DNA of 64,000 nucleotides from Acinetobacter oleivorans DR1 (GCF_000196795.1 NC_014259.1:620001-684000); one strand, 5' to 3'. Counted from the first letter of the stretch, positions 25,630 to 35,431 are shown. A program made the numbers and translations. Notes: a model not told the origin generated them from the letters alone.

Positions 25630-26835
25630 TTAACCTTTAATACATAAAACTTGTTTAAGTGTGTGAACAATTTCAATGAGGTCAGCCTGATTTGCCATGA
25701 CTTCATCAATATCTTTATAAGCACTTGGGATTTCATCAACAACACCACTGTCTTTGCGGCATTCAATACCTTGGGTTTGTTCAATAAGATCTTGCTGGTT
25801 AAAAAGAGTTTTTGCCTTGCTTCGACTCATCTTGCGACCTGCTCCATGAGAACAAGAACAAAATGACTCAGGGTTTGCTTTACCTCTGACGATATAAGAG
25901 CGTGCTCCCATTGAGCCTGGAATAATGCCTAATTCATCTAAGCCTACTCGAATTGCACCTTTTCGGGTAATTAGTAAACTTTCACCGAAATGTGTTTCAC
26001 GGCTTACATAATTATGATGACAATTAATAGCTTCTTTGGTCATTTGAAAAGAGGGTAGAAGAGGGCGAATCGCTTCTAAAATTAAACGCATCATTTCCTT
26101 GCGATTTTCAAAAGCATATTCTTGAGCCCACTCTACAGCTTCTACATAATCATCAAAGCTGTTTGAGCCTTCGGCAAAATAGCTTAAGTCTTTATCAGGT
26201 ACGTGACCAAAACGATGCTGAGCTTCTTTCTTGGCTAATTCAATAAAATAAGTACCAATAACGTTACCCAGCCCTCTGCTACCTGAATGTAGCATCACCC
26301 ATACGTCTTGATTTTCATCAATACATAATTCGATAAAGTGATTGCCACCACCTAAAGTACCAAGTTGCTTTTGCCATGTTGCATCAAATTGTCGAAGCAT
26401 TCGAACAAGTCCAGGATGCTTTTTGATAATAGGCTTTAAGCGTTTTTCAAGCGGAATAATGCTTGAAGCTTTTGCTTTAACTTGTTTATGCAAAGCAAAT
26501 CCGACTGGTACTTTACGTTCGATTGCATCGCGTAAACGACTTAAGTTATCAGGCAATTGCGAGGCCTTTAGGCTTAAGCGAATTGCATTCATTCCACAGC
26601 CAATATCTACACCGACTGCTGCTGGGATAATGGCATGTTTAGTTGGAATAACACTGCCTACAGTCGCGCCTTTTCCTACGTGAACATCTGGCATAACAGC
26701 AATATGTGAGTAGATAAATTGCAGTTGAGCCATTTTCTTGAGTTGTTCGATACTTTCACTATCTATATCTTGAGTGAAAATTTTAACGGGAACACCGTAA
26801 AGTGCTTCCTCATTTAATATTTTTTGTATGCCCAT
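25630..26835 (-). CDS. rtcB: RNA-splicing ligase RtcB
   Basis: 401 residues. It joins RNA 2',3'-cyclic phosphate ends to 5'-OH ends using GTP and manganese, repairing tRNAs and rRNA cut by toxins or stress nucleases. The metal and guanylate site residues are present: MPDVHVGKGATVGSV (D50, H52), GVDIGCGM (D77, C80), GGGNHFIELC, HSGSRGLG, the HNYVSRE segment and the guanylated histidine H330 in SHGAGR. No rtcA, rtcR or archease gene is adjacent, so sigma54/RtcR control as in E. coli is unlikely. Instead the gene lies behind a long structured leader with an intrinsic terminator. It is co-transcribed with the 52-aa gene. Confidence 0.96.
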   Translation of the reverse strand: MGIQKILNEEALYGVPVKIFTQDIDSESIEQLKKMAQLQFIYSHIAVMPDVHVGKGATVGSVIPTKHAIIPAAVGVDIGCGMNAIRLSLKASQLPDNLSRLRDAIERKVPVGFALHKQVKAKASSIIPLEKRLKPIIKKHPGLVRMLRQFDATWQKQLGTLGGGNHFIELCIDENQDVWVMLHSGSRGLGNVIGTYFIELAKKEAQHRFGHVPDKDLSYFAEGSNSFDDYVEAVEWAQEYAFENRKEMMRLILEAIRPLLPSFQMTKEAINCHHNYVSRETHFGESLLITRKGAIRVGLDELGIIPGSMGARSYIVRGKANPESFCSCSHGAGRKMSRSKAKTLFNQQDLIEQTQGIECRKDSGVVDEIPSAYKDIDEVMANQADLIEIVHTLKQVLCIKG

Positions 26836-26867
26836 AATTTTTCTCTTATTTTTGTCCGAGCAGGCAT

Positions 26868-26890
26868 AAAAAAACCTAGCGAATGCTAGG
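26868..26890 (-). terminator. Intrinsic terminator inside the rtcB leader
   Basis: CCTAGC/GCTAGG stem (26885-26890 with 26875-26880) and a 4-nt loop, followed on the minus strand by seven T (26874-26868). It ends 32 nt before the rtcB start, so it must be bypassed for rtcB expression. Confidence 0.82.
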
Positions 26891-26964
26891 TCTTAAATTT
26901 GAGCATTCGGACAAGTGAAGTGAATTTGTACACTTGTCCGTGAGCTGACATCGTGCCAAATTAT

Positions 26965-26994
26965 TTAATCTGTTTTACCTTGTAGTGTTGGCAT
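26965..26994 (-). CDS. 9-codon leader ORF upstream of rtcB
   Basis: ATG at 26994 follows AAGGAGG by exactly 5 nt, a near-ideal ribosome site, and encodes MPTLQGKTD before TAA. It ends 75 nt before the terminator hairpin. Its start region is half of the 13-bp stem in the leader, so ribosome loading and RNA folding compete. A leader peptide is inferred from the ribosome site and context. Confidence 0.55.
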   Translation of the reverse strand: MPTLQGKTD

Positions 26995-27037
26995 GATGTC
27001 CTCCTTATTTAAAAGCGCCGTTGAAAATCTGAACGGC

Positions 27038-27065
27038 ATTTTACGCTTTTTAAATCAAAGATCAA
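27038..27065 (-). promoter_or_regulatory. Probable rtcB leader promoter
   Basis: On the minus strand TTGATC (27065-27060), a 16-bp spacer and TAAAAT (27043-27038) predict a start near 27031. GCCGTT/AACGGC inverted repeats (27037-27032 with 27022-27017) straddle the start site. Confidence 0.55.
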
Positions 27066-27083
27066 GCTTTTGATCTTTGATTT
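27052..27083. promoter_or_regulatory. 14-bp perfect inverted repeat over the rtcB -35 region
   Basis: AAATCAAAGATCAA (27052-27065) and TTGATCTTTGATTT (27070-27083) around GCTT. It lacks a T run on either side, so it is a poor terminator for the permease gene. Its overlap with the -35 box makes an operator plausible. Confidence 0.5.
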
Positions 27084-27101
27084 ACTTTAAATTACCGATT
27101 C

Positions 27102-28562
27102 TTAGTCTTGCTCTGGCTTCACATTCATTTGATCGTAAGCGATCAGTTTAGTTTTATTTTTCCACTTATAGCCTAACCAAATAATTAAGAATAATGGCAA
27201 ACTAATATAAGTTGAAAGTAGGCCTAACCAGTCAATTTTTCCACCTAAAATGGCTTGATAGTTCTGCCCTAAGATGATGATTGAACAGAGAATAAAGGCA
27301 AACCAAGGGGCAAATGGAAAAAATTTGGCGCGGTAAGCTAAATCTTCTAATTTATATCCTTGAGCAATATAGCCTTTACGGAAACGATAGTGTGAAATAG
27401 CAATGCCCAGCCAGACAATAAAACCACACATCCCTGACATATTAAGTAGCCAGTTAAAGACTTGTTTTTCACCAATAAAGGTTGTCAAGAAACAAAAAGC
27501 GGCAATAAATGTAGTGGCATATAGTGCATTCATTGGAACGCCACGACCATCAAGTTTTGCAAACCACTTTGGTGCACGACCTTCCTGAGCCATTTTAAAT
27601 AACATACGAGTTGATGAATACATGCCTGAGTTACCTGCTGACAAAATAGCAGTAAGAATGACAGCATTCATTAAACCAGCTGCAAAAGCAAAACCTACTC
27701 TTTCATAGAGCAATGTAAAAGGAGAAAGAGCAACATTTTCAGTGGTAGCAGCTTGTAATAAATTTGGGTCATCATAGGCAATGAGTGTGCCGATAATGAA
27801 GATACATAAGATATAAAATAATAAGATTCGCCAGAAAATCTGTTTGATTGCAAGTGGAATCGTTTTCTTTGGATCTTTAGATTCACCAGCAGCAACCCCC
27901 ACCATTTCAGTGCCTTGGAAGGAGAATCCGGCAATCATTGCTACACCGATCATGGCCTGTAAACCACCAACAAAAGGTGCTTCTTTATAGGTCCAGTTTC
28001 CAAAAGCTGCGACACCTGGAGTTAGCATAATCTTAATGATCATGGCTAAGCCAATGATAATAAAGGCAACGATTGCGATCACTTTTACCATAGAGAACCA
28101 GAATTCGCTTTCGCCGAATCCTTTTACTGTCATGGCATTGATTGCAAAAATTACGATGAGGAACAGCGCACTCCAGTAAAACCCTGGAATATCAGGGAAC
28201 CAGAACTTCATAATAAACTGAACTGCAACAAGTTCGAATGCAACTGTAATTGCCCAGTTATACCAATAGTTCCAACCTAAAGCGAAACCAAAGCCTTCTT
28301 CGACATAACGACTACCATATGTAAAAAAAGCTCCAGAAGTTGGATTATGGGTTGCAAGTTCACCTAAACTGGTCATTAAGAAGTAAATCATAATACCAAT
28401 AAGAGAATAGGCGAGTAGTGCTCCACCCGGGCCAGCATTTGCAATGGTCGATCCAGAAGCAAGGAAGAGGCCTGTACCAATGGAACCACCAATGGCGATC
28501 ATATTCAGATGACGAGCCCCAAGCTTACGCTGGAGTTTTTCAGGAGCATGTGTTTCGCTCAT
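27102..28562 (-). CDS. lysP: Amino acid permease, lysine-specific (LysP-like)
   Basis: 486 residues, twelve membrane spans. LGARHLNMIAIGGSIGTGLF at the start of TM1 is the APC/AAT signature. YFLMTSLGELATHNPTSGAF and YVEEGFGFALGWNYWYNWAIT closely follow E. coli LysP as I recall it. It would import lysine with protons across the inner membrane. Specificity is inferred from this likeness; another cationic amino acid is possible. The gene lies upstream of rtcB on the same strand but a promoter and palindrome separate them. It starts 21 nt after the end of rsmC, so the two may be co-transcribed. Confidence 0.88.
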   Translation of the reverse strand: MSETHAPEKLQRKLGARHLNMIAIGGSIGTGLFLASGSTIANAGPGGALLAYSLIGIMIYFLMTSLGELATHNPTSGAFFTYGSRYVEEGFGFALGWNYWYNWAITVAFELVAVQFIMKFWFPDIPGFYWSALFLIVIFAINAMTVKGFGESEFWFSMVKVIAIVAFIIIGLAMIIKIMLTPGVAAFGNWTYKEAPFVGGLQAMIGVAMIAGFSFQGTEMVGVAAGESKDPKKTIPLAIKQIFWRILLFYILCIFIIGTLIAYDDPNLLQAATTENVALSPFTLLYERVGFAFAAGLMNAVILTAILSAGNSGMYSSTRMLFKMAQEGRAPKWFAKLDGRGVPMNALYATTFIAAFCFLTTFIGEKQVFNWLLNMSGMCGFIVWLGIAISHYRFRKGYIAQGYKLEDLAYRAKFFPFAPWFAFILCSIIILGQNYQAILGGKIDWLGLLSTYISLPLFLIIWLGYKWKNKTKLIAYDQMNVKPEQD

Positions 28563-28583
28563 GGAGATTCCTTACATAGTTTG

Positions 28584-29603
28584 TTATGCACAGGCATATA
28601 ACACCTTAAAGCCTTGAAGATCAGTTTTAATCTGGCACTGACCAAAGTGCTTCTCAATTAAGATCGGATAGTTTAAAAAACGGTTTGCTACAATCCATAG
28701 CTCACCTGATGCCTTTAAATGTTTTTTAGCGTTTTGGCAGAGTCCTTCACTTGCATCATAGTTGGTATGAATACCTTGATGGAAAGGAGGATTACTGACA
28801 ATGGCATCGAGTTCTGTTGGAGCGTCTGCAATACCTATCACAGGCTGCAATCTCAACTGGTCTGAACCTATTCCATTTCGACTAAAAGTCATTTCCGTTG
28901 ACCGTAAAGCGAAAGCATCAATATCTAGGGCATGAATAATATTACTTGAATTTATTTTTGCCAAATAGCAACTGATAATTCCAGCACCACACCCGAAGTC
29001 GGCAATTCTACCTGATTTCACCTGATTAAGATAAGGGAGTAAAACAGCAGTTCCGACATCTAGATGATTTTGGCTAAAAACACCGGGAAGGGCACAAATC
29101 GTAAGCTCTTGTTCATTAACCTGAACAGTATAGGTTTTAAGCCATTTTTCTAGAGGTTTAATTTGTTCCGTTTTCTCAATCTTTAAGTGCCATAGCTGAC
29201 AATGACGTGCACTATCAAGTTTTAGTACTTTGCCAAAGCTTTGTAATTGTTTGGCAGCTCTTTCTACGCCACCTTTTTTTTCACCGACTAAAAAAACCGA
29301 TTGATTGGTTTTAAGATGGCTCATCACTACATGTAATATGTAATTTAAGAGTTCTTTAGATTTTGGAACAAAAATAATTGCTTGGTCGAATTCTTGTGAG
29401 GGAAACTCAACTGAGAAGTGAGCTTTTGTTCCACTATTTATAAATCCTTGATAGTCGGCATGGTTCCATGTCCAGACTGACGCATCAGTCCCAGCTGGTA
29501 ATTGACTGACTAAGGCATCATTCGGTGCATTAATTAACAAGATACTACCTTTTAAATAGTCTTGCTGTCTTAATACCACTTCACTTCTAGGATCCATGTA
29601 CAT
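28584..29603 (-). CDS. rsmC: 16S rRNA m2G1207 methyltransferase RsmC
   Basis: 339 residues, matching the two-domain RsmC (about 340). The N-terminal half is the degenerate methyltransferase-like domain used for folding and substrate binding (MDPRSEVVLRQQDYLKGSILLINAP). The C-terminal half has the SAM motif IADFGCGAGIISCYLA and the catalytic SNPPFHQG. It methylates N2 of G1207 in the 30S subunit. ATG codons at 29603 and 29597 are both possible; GAGAG precedes the first. The gene follows the NCS2 permease with only a hairpin between. Confidence 0.92.
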   Translation of the reverse strand: MYMDPRSEVVLRQQDYLKGSILLINAPNDALVSQLPAGTDASVWTWNHADYQGFINSGTKAHFSVEFPSQEFDQAIIFVPKSKELLNYILHVVMSHLKTNQSVFLVGEKKGGVERAAKQLQSFGKVLKLDSARHCQLWHLKIEKTEQIKPLEKWLKTYTVQVNEQELTICALPGVFSQNHLDVGTAVLLPYLNQVKSGRIADFGCGAGIISCYLAKINSSNIIHALDIDAFALRSTEMTFSRNGIGSDQLRLQPVIGIADAPTELDAIVSNPPFHQGIHTNYDASEGLCQNAKKHLKASGELWIVANRFLNYPILIEKHFGQCQIKTDLQGFKVLYACA

Positions 29604-29620
29604 CTCTCATGAAGAAGAAT

Positions 29621-29638
29621 GCCCAGTGGGAGCTGGGC
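29621..29638 (-). terminator. Hairpin between the NCS2 permease gene and rsmC
   Basis: GCCCAG/CTGGGC with a 6-nt loop, followed on the minus strand by ATTCTTCTTC. The T run is weak, so it may only partly terminate. Confidence 0.45.
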
Positions 29639-29660
29639 AGTAATCAAAATTAAAAGTTAG

Positions 29661-31019
29661 TTATTTATGCGTTTCAGGAAGCACAACATTCAAAATTAAT
29701 GCTGCTATACCACCTGTTGCCACACCAGAGCTAAAAATATTTTTAAATAATTCTGGAAGATGCTCTAAAATTTGAGGAACTTGAGCAACACCCAAACCTA
29801 ATGCAAGTGAGATGGCAATAATTAATAATGCTCGGCGATCAAGGTGAATAGATGAAAGAATATTAATGCCTGATGCAGCCACGGCACCGAACATCACCAT
29901 AACAGCGCCGCCTAAAACTGCTTGAGGAACTGCTTGTATAACACCAGCTACCGCAGGAAATAGACCTAATAAAATAAGTAATCCAGCAATCCAGATACCT
30001 ACATAGCGGCTAGCCACGCCAGTGAGTTGAATTACACCATTATTTTGAGCGAAAACAGAACTTGGGAAAGTGTTAAATAATCCAGCGAGTAAAGAGTTTG
30101 CACCATTCACTAATACACCACCTTTAATGCGTTTCATCCATTCAGGACCATTAACGGGTTGGTTAGAAAGTTTACTGGTTGCTGTCACATCACCAATGGC
30201 TTCTAAAGAGGTCACCAAATAAATGAATGCCATTGGAATAAATAAGCCCCATGAGAAGCTCAAACCAAAATGCATTGGTGTTGGAATTTGTACGAGGGGT
30301 GCATCTTTAATACTAGAGAAATCTAGATGTCCCATAAATCCAGCAAGAATGTAGCCAATCACTAGCGCGATTAAAATAGCTGAGCTTTTAATCCAAACCA
30401 CTCGAATACGATTGAGTACAATAATAATCGCAAGTACGGTACATGACATAATAAGGTTGTCTGCACTTGCAAAAGTATGATCTTGCATGGCTTGATAGCC
30501 ACCACCCATACTAATCAAGCCTTCTTTAATAAGCGTTAAGCCAATTAATAGAACAACAATACCTGTCACCAAAGGAGTAATGAGTCTTTTTACCCATGGA
30601 AGAATTTGCGAAACACCCATTTCAATGAAGGAGCCGGCAATGACCACACCAAATATTGCAGCCATAACTTGGTTTACAGGTGTTCCAGCAGCCACCATTG
30701 CACTACCAATACCAATAATAGGACCAATAAAGTTAAAACTTGTGCCTTGTACAATAAGAAGACCTGCACCAAACGGACCAACTTTTTTACATTGTAGAAA
30801 TGTGGCAATACCCGAAATCACCAAAGACATCGATAAAATCATGTTGGTTTCGGTGGGTGAAACGCCTAAAGCTAAGCAAATTAAAAGGCCAGGTGTAACA
30901 ATTGGTACAATAATCGCAAGCAAATGCTGGAAAGCTGCTAAAAAAGCGATCAAAGGTTTTGGTCGATCATTTAAACCATAAACAAGGTCTAAATGGTCTT
31001 GAGAGTGTTGATTGGACAT
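29661..31019 (-). CDS. NCS2 family nucleobase:cation symporter (xanthine/uracil permease)
   Basis: 452 residues from the ATG at 31019; a TTG nine codons upstream has no ribosome site. About fourteen hydrophobic segments. The NCS2 signature AQNNGVIQLTGVASRYVG is intact, and FGLNDRPKP-like LVYGLNDRPKPLIAFLAAFQHLLAI opens the protein. NCS2 members import uracil, xanthine, uric acid or guanine with protons. The length and N-terminus are closest to the XanP/UacT branch, but the substrate cannot be fixed from sequence. It is divergent from typA, with 177 bp between the starts. Confidence 0.9.
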   Translation of the reverse strand: MSNQHSQDHLDLVYGLNDRPKPLIAFLAAFQHLLAIIVPIVTPGLLICLALGVSPTETNMILSMSLVISGIATFLQCKKVGPFGAGLLIVQGTSFNFIGPIIGIGSAMVAAGTPVNQVMAAIFGVVIAGSFIEMGVSQILPWVKRLITPLVTGIVVLLIGLTLIKEGLISMGGGYQAMQDHTFASADNLIMSCTVLAIIIVLNRIRVVWIKSSAILIALVIGYILAGFMGHLDFSSIKDAPLVQIPTPMHFGLSFSWGLFIPMAFIYLVTSLEAIGDVTATSKLSNQPVNGPEWMKRIKGGVLVNGANSLLAGLFNTFPSSVFAQNNGVIQLTGVASRYVGIWIAGLLILLGLFPAVAGVIQAVPQAVLGGAVMVMFGAVAASGINILSSIHLDRRALLIIAISLALGLGVAQVPQILEHLPELFKNIFSSGVATGGIAALILNVVLPETHK

Positions 31020-31159
31020 GGGTGTAGGTCCGCCGCAATTTTGCAAATTGGCGCTATTCTAATCGAGATAACTATCTTTACAAAACGAAATACAGGCTAT
31101 TGGAAATTTTTTTTGTCAATGTCAATAAACTGTCACTACTAAAATCTATAATTTTTCTG

Positions 31160-31165
31160 TATAAT
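31160..31165 (+). promoter_or_regulatory. Possible -10 element of typA
   Basis: TATAAT 31 nt before the typA ATG; there is no clear -35 at the right distance. Confidence 0.4.
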
Positions 31166-31196
31166 TTGCCCTCAAGTTTCAGGCTTATCGAATTCT

Positions 31197-33026
<1,830 letters not shown>

Positions 33027-33049
33027 GTTATTCTTATCTTCGGATGATA

Positions 33050-33080
33050 AAAACCGCTGATTTCGATCAGCGGTTTTTTT
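33050..33080 (+). terminator. Intrinsic terminator of typA
   Basis: CCGCTGAT/ATCAGCGG stem closed by TTCG and followed by seven T. Confidence 0.94.
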
Positions 33081-33231
33081 AATCGTTATATTTAAAATTA
33101 AACTAAGCTTAAAATCATATTTTTCTTATAAGAGAATATGTTGTTAAAGTGTGAGATAGTTTTCTTTTTTTTGATAAAAATATTAAATTATCAATATCAT
33201 GGCGAGTACTATCTAATTTGATACGAGGCCA

Positions 33232-33288
33232 ATGAAAAAGAAAAATATGACCTGTTTCGGCCCCCGACATCTGGAGATGTTTAGATGA
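33232..33288 (+). CDS. Possible 18-codon ORF overlapping the mscL start
   Basis: ATG at 33232 encodes a short basic/Cys-containing peptide beginning MKKKNMTCFG, and its TGA overlaps the mscL ATG as ATGA. GAGG is 3 nt upstream, closer than ideal. The arrangement would couple mscL translation to this ORF. It may equally be chance. Confidence 0.25.
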   Translation: MKKKNMTCFGPRHLEMFR

Positions 33289-33716
33289 GTATTATTCAAG
33301 AATTTAAAGAATTTGCCATTAAAGGCAATATGATGGATTTAGCCATTGGTGTGATTATTGGTGGTGCTTTTGGCAAAATCGTGGACTCTTTAGTAAAAGA
33401 TATTATCATGCCAATTATCAGTGTGATTACTGGCGGTGGTGTTGATTTTTCGCAGAAATTTATTGTTCTAGGATCCAATCCTACAAATCTGCAATCTTTA
33501 GATGCTTTGCAAAAAGCAGGTATCAATGTTTTAACTTATGGTAATTTCCTCACCATTTTAATTAACTTCCTAATTTTGGCTTGGGTAGTGTTCTTAATGG
33601 TGAAATTATTAAATAAACTTCGTCGTAATAAAGAAGAGCCAGAAGCTCCAGCTGCAACTCCTGAAGACATTCAGTTATTGCGTGAAATTCGCGATGAGTT
33701 GAAAAAGCAAGCTTAA
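33285..33716 (+). CDS. mscL: Large-conductance mechanosensitive channel MscL
   Basis: 143 residues, two membrane helices. The N-terminal amphipathic helix and first span IIQEFKEFAIKGNMMDLAIGVIIGGAFGKIV contain the pore-lining Gly/Ala pattern. FLTILINFLILAWVVFLMVKLLNKLRR is the second span, followed by a C-terminal helical bundle (EDIQLLREIRDELKKQ). Five subunits form an emergency osmotic valve in the inner membrane. The ribosome site GGAG lies in the loop of a 5-bp hairpin (ACATC/GATGT) just before the ATG, which may limit translation. Confidence 0.96.
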   Translation: MSIIQEFKEFAIKGNMMDLAIGVIIGGAFGKIVDSLVKDIIMPIISVITGGGVDFSQKFIVLGSNPTNLQSLDALQKAGINVLTYGNFLTILINFLILAWVVFLMVKLLNKLRRNKEEPEAPAATPEDIQLLREIRDELKKQA

Positions 33717-33737
33717 CAATATTCTGAATTAATAGGA

Positions 33738-33762
33738 AACGGTACCGAGAGTGCCGTTTTTT
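33738..33762 (+). terminator. Intrinsic terminator of mscL
   Basis: ACGGTAC/GTGCCGT stem with one G-U pair and a 5-nt loop, followed by six T. Confidence 0.85.
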
Positions 33763-33857
33763 ATTACTTAGTATTTTATACTGGGCTAAAGATATTGATA
33801 AAATAGACAAGCTACCGATAGGCTCAACTACGTACATTGTAAAAAGGATATAAATAA

Positions 33858-34211
33858 ATGAATCAGCTTTTTGTGTATGGCACTTTATGTCCGAATAAAG
33901 CCAATGCTCATATTTTAGAGCAGATTGGCGGAAGCTGGGAAAAAGCTAGTGTACGCGGTGTGATTCATATTTTAGATTGGGGACCAGATAAAGGCTTAAA
34001 AGCGCTTGAGTTAGATTCGCAAGCGGATTGGGTAGAGGGTTATTTGTTTAGTACAGAAAAACTTGCTGAAAACTGGCAAATGCTTGATGACTTTGAAGCT
34101 TTTCAATACCAGCGTGTCATTGCAGATGTGAAATTAGAGTCGGGTGAGTGTGTTAAAGCCTGGACATATCAACTGAATGCACAGGCTCAAGCTTTTGAAA
34201 AAAATAATTAA
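33858..34211 (+). CDS. Gamma-glutamylcyclotransferase-like protein (AIG2 family)
   Basis: 117 residues. LFVYGTLCPN is the family's substrate-binding YGTL motif. VEGYLFSTEKLAENWQMLDDFEAFQYQR carries the catalytic-type Glu region (LDDFE), typical of the YtfP/AIG2 cyclotransferase fold. Members cleave gamma-glutamyl amines or amino acids to 5-oxoproline; the substrate here is unknown. It has AAAAGGA before the ATG and is convergent with ppiC, 10 nt away. Confidence 0.87.
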   Translation: MNQLFVYGTLCPNKANAHILEQIGGSWEKASVRGVIHILDWGPDKGLKALELDSQADWVEGYLFSTEKLAENWQMLDDFEAFQYQRVIADVKLESGECVKAWTYQLNAQAQAFEKNN

Positions 34212-34221
34212 ATTAATGGAA

Positions 34222-34512
34222 TCAACGTAAGCTGCCCATTCGGAATTTAACTTCTAAAAGATGATAGCCAAACTGGCTTTTGATTGGGCCTTGTAAAACA
34301 CGTTCAGCAGCTGTAAAAACAACTTTGTCGATGACTGGCACAAGTTGTCCTTTTTTGACTTCGCCAAGTTCACCGCCACGTTTTGCCGAATTACAGGTGG
34401 AATATTGCTTGGCAATTTTTGCGAAGTCGGCACCATTTTGTAACTTCTTTTTTAGCTGCTCAGCTAAGTCTTTATCTTTGACTAAAATATGACGGACAAT
34501 TGCTGTTTGCAT
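34222..34512 (-). CDS. ppiC: Parvulin-type peptidyl-prolyl isomerase PpiC
   Basis: 96 residues, a single parvulin domain: VRHILVKDKDLAEQL, FAKIAKQYSTCNSAKRGGELG and SQFGYHLLEVKFR. There is no signal peptide, so it is the cytoplasmic type. I chose the ATG at 34512; the upstream TTG at 34527 overlaps what looks like the ribosome site (TTGGAG). It follows mutM by 19 nt on the same strand and probably shares its transcript. It catalyses cis-trans isomerisation of prolyl bonds. Confidence 0.92.
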   Translation of the reverse strand: MQTAIVRHILVKDKDLAEQLKKKLQNGADFAKIAKQYSTCNSAKRGGELGEVKKGQLVPVIDKVVFTAAERVLQGPIKSQFGYHLLEVKFRMGSLR

Positions 34513-34531
34513 GTTGTCTTTCTCCAAAAAA

Positions 34532-35356
34532 TTAAGGCTTTCTCAGCTTTTTAAGCGGTTGGCACTGTGGGCAAAATACGCTGGCACGTTGACCAAGTTT
34601 TAAGTTTTCTAATGTGGTTTCACAGTTAATGCACATTTCTCCAGCACGACCATAAGCAAGTAGAGTTTGCTGGAAATAACCATTTTCTCCCATGGCATTG
34701 CTGTAGTCTCGTAATGTCGAGCCACCTAAATCAATTGCCGACTTTAAAATGCGTTTAATCTCGACAACGAGTTTTTCAATTTGTTGCATACTTAAATCAC
34801 CAGCGGGTTGTGCTGGGTGAATGCCAACATTAAATAAGCTTTCAGTTGCATAGATATTGCCTACACCGACGACTACATGATTATCCATGAGTGCAATTTT
34901 TATGCCGACAGCCTTATTCTTGAGTTTGGAAGCTAAATATTCTGCATGAAAGTCAGCACTTAAAGGCTCAGGTCCCAAAGTATCAATAAGTTTGCCTTGA
35001 GTTTCAGGGTTAAGCCAAAGAATACAACCGAAACGACGAGGGTCATGATAACGTAATTGCTGATCTTCAAATTGAATAATTAAATGATCATGTTTTCTCA
35101 GCTCATCATTTGGTTGGCACAGGCGAAAGCTACCTGACATGCCTAAATGCCAGAGCATTTGATCTTGTTCAAACTCTGCCAAAATATATTTTGAACGTCG
35201 ATTCAACCCAATGAGACGTTGCCCAATGAGTTTTTGAATATCATCGGGGATAGGCCAACGTAAGCTCGGATTACGTACTTCAACACTTAGAACTTTTTGA
35301 TTCAATAGAGGAAATAAACTGGTTTTGGTTGTTTCGACTTCGGGTAACTCAGGCAT
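34532..35356 (-). CDS. mutM: Formamidopyrimidine-DNA glycosylase MutM
   Basis: 274 residues. Removes 8-oxoguanine and FaPy lesions. The start must be the ATG at 35356 because the N-terminal proline of MPELPEVET is the catalytic nucleophile; 13 upstream in-frame residues would abolish it. E3 of the same motif, the conserved lysine region in LIGLNRRSKYI, the GIKIALMDNHVVVGVGNIYATESLF helix-two-turn-helix part and a C-terminal four-cysteine zinc finger (CINC, then CPQC) are all present. Divergent from the 3-methyladenine glycosylase gene with 75 bp between starts, and upstream of ppiC. Confidence 0.97.
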   Translation of the reverse strand: MPELPEVETTKTSLFPLLNQKVLSVEVRNPSLRWPIPDDIQKLIGQRLIGLNRRSKYILAEFEQDQMLWHLGMSGSFRLCQPNDELRKHDHLIIQFEDQQLRYHDPRRFGCILWLNPETQGKLIDTLGPEPLSADFHAEYLASKLKNKAVGIKIALMDNHVVVGVGNIYATESLFNVGIHPAQPAGDLSMQQIEKLVVEIKRILKSAIDLGGSTLRDYSNAMGENGYFQQTLLAYGRAGEMCINCETTLENLKLGQRASVFCPQCQPLKKLRKP

Positions 35357-35431
35357 GCCAACTCGCAGAATTAACAGATATACTGGATTAATCAAGTATA
35401 ACGTGTGGTATGTAATATTTCAGAGATTACT

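Larger units (their letters stand above)
26852..27000 (-). promoter_or_regulatory. rtcB leader RNA with competing hairpins (candidate attenuator)
   Basis: Read on the minus strand, the leader can form a 13-bp stem with one A-C mismatch (27000-26988 with 26959-26947) that covers the start codon of a leader ORF. A perfect 10-bp hairpin follows (26940-26931 with 26917-26908), then the terminator hairpin. Bases 26909-26902 are also perfectly complementary (8 bp) to 26887-26880, inside the terminator, giving an anti-terminator. UUGUCCGA at 26914-26907 can instead pair with UCGGACAA at 26859-26852, after the terminator. These options are mutually exclusive, which is the layout of an attenuator or riboswitch-like device. 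Confidence 0.65.

Noticed and set aside
26342..26683. 113-residue plus-strand ORF
   Set aside because: Lies wholly within rtcB on the other strand and resembles no family.
26860..27000. A degenerate tRNA or T-box in the rtcB leader
   Set aside because: No cloverleaf arms, no CCA end and no T-box sequence could be found; the pairing fits simple attenuation.
30580..30981. 133-residue plus-strand ORF
   Set aside because: Antisense to the NCS2 permease gene; composition mirrors its codons and there is no initiation signal.
34532..35395. 287-residue version of MutM
   Set aside because: The catalytic proline must directly follow the initiator methionine, which fixes the start at 35356.
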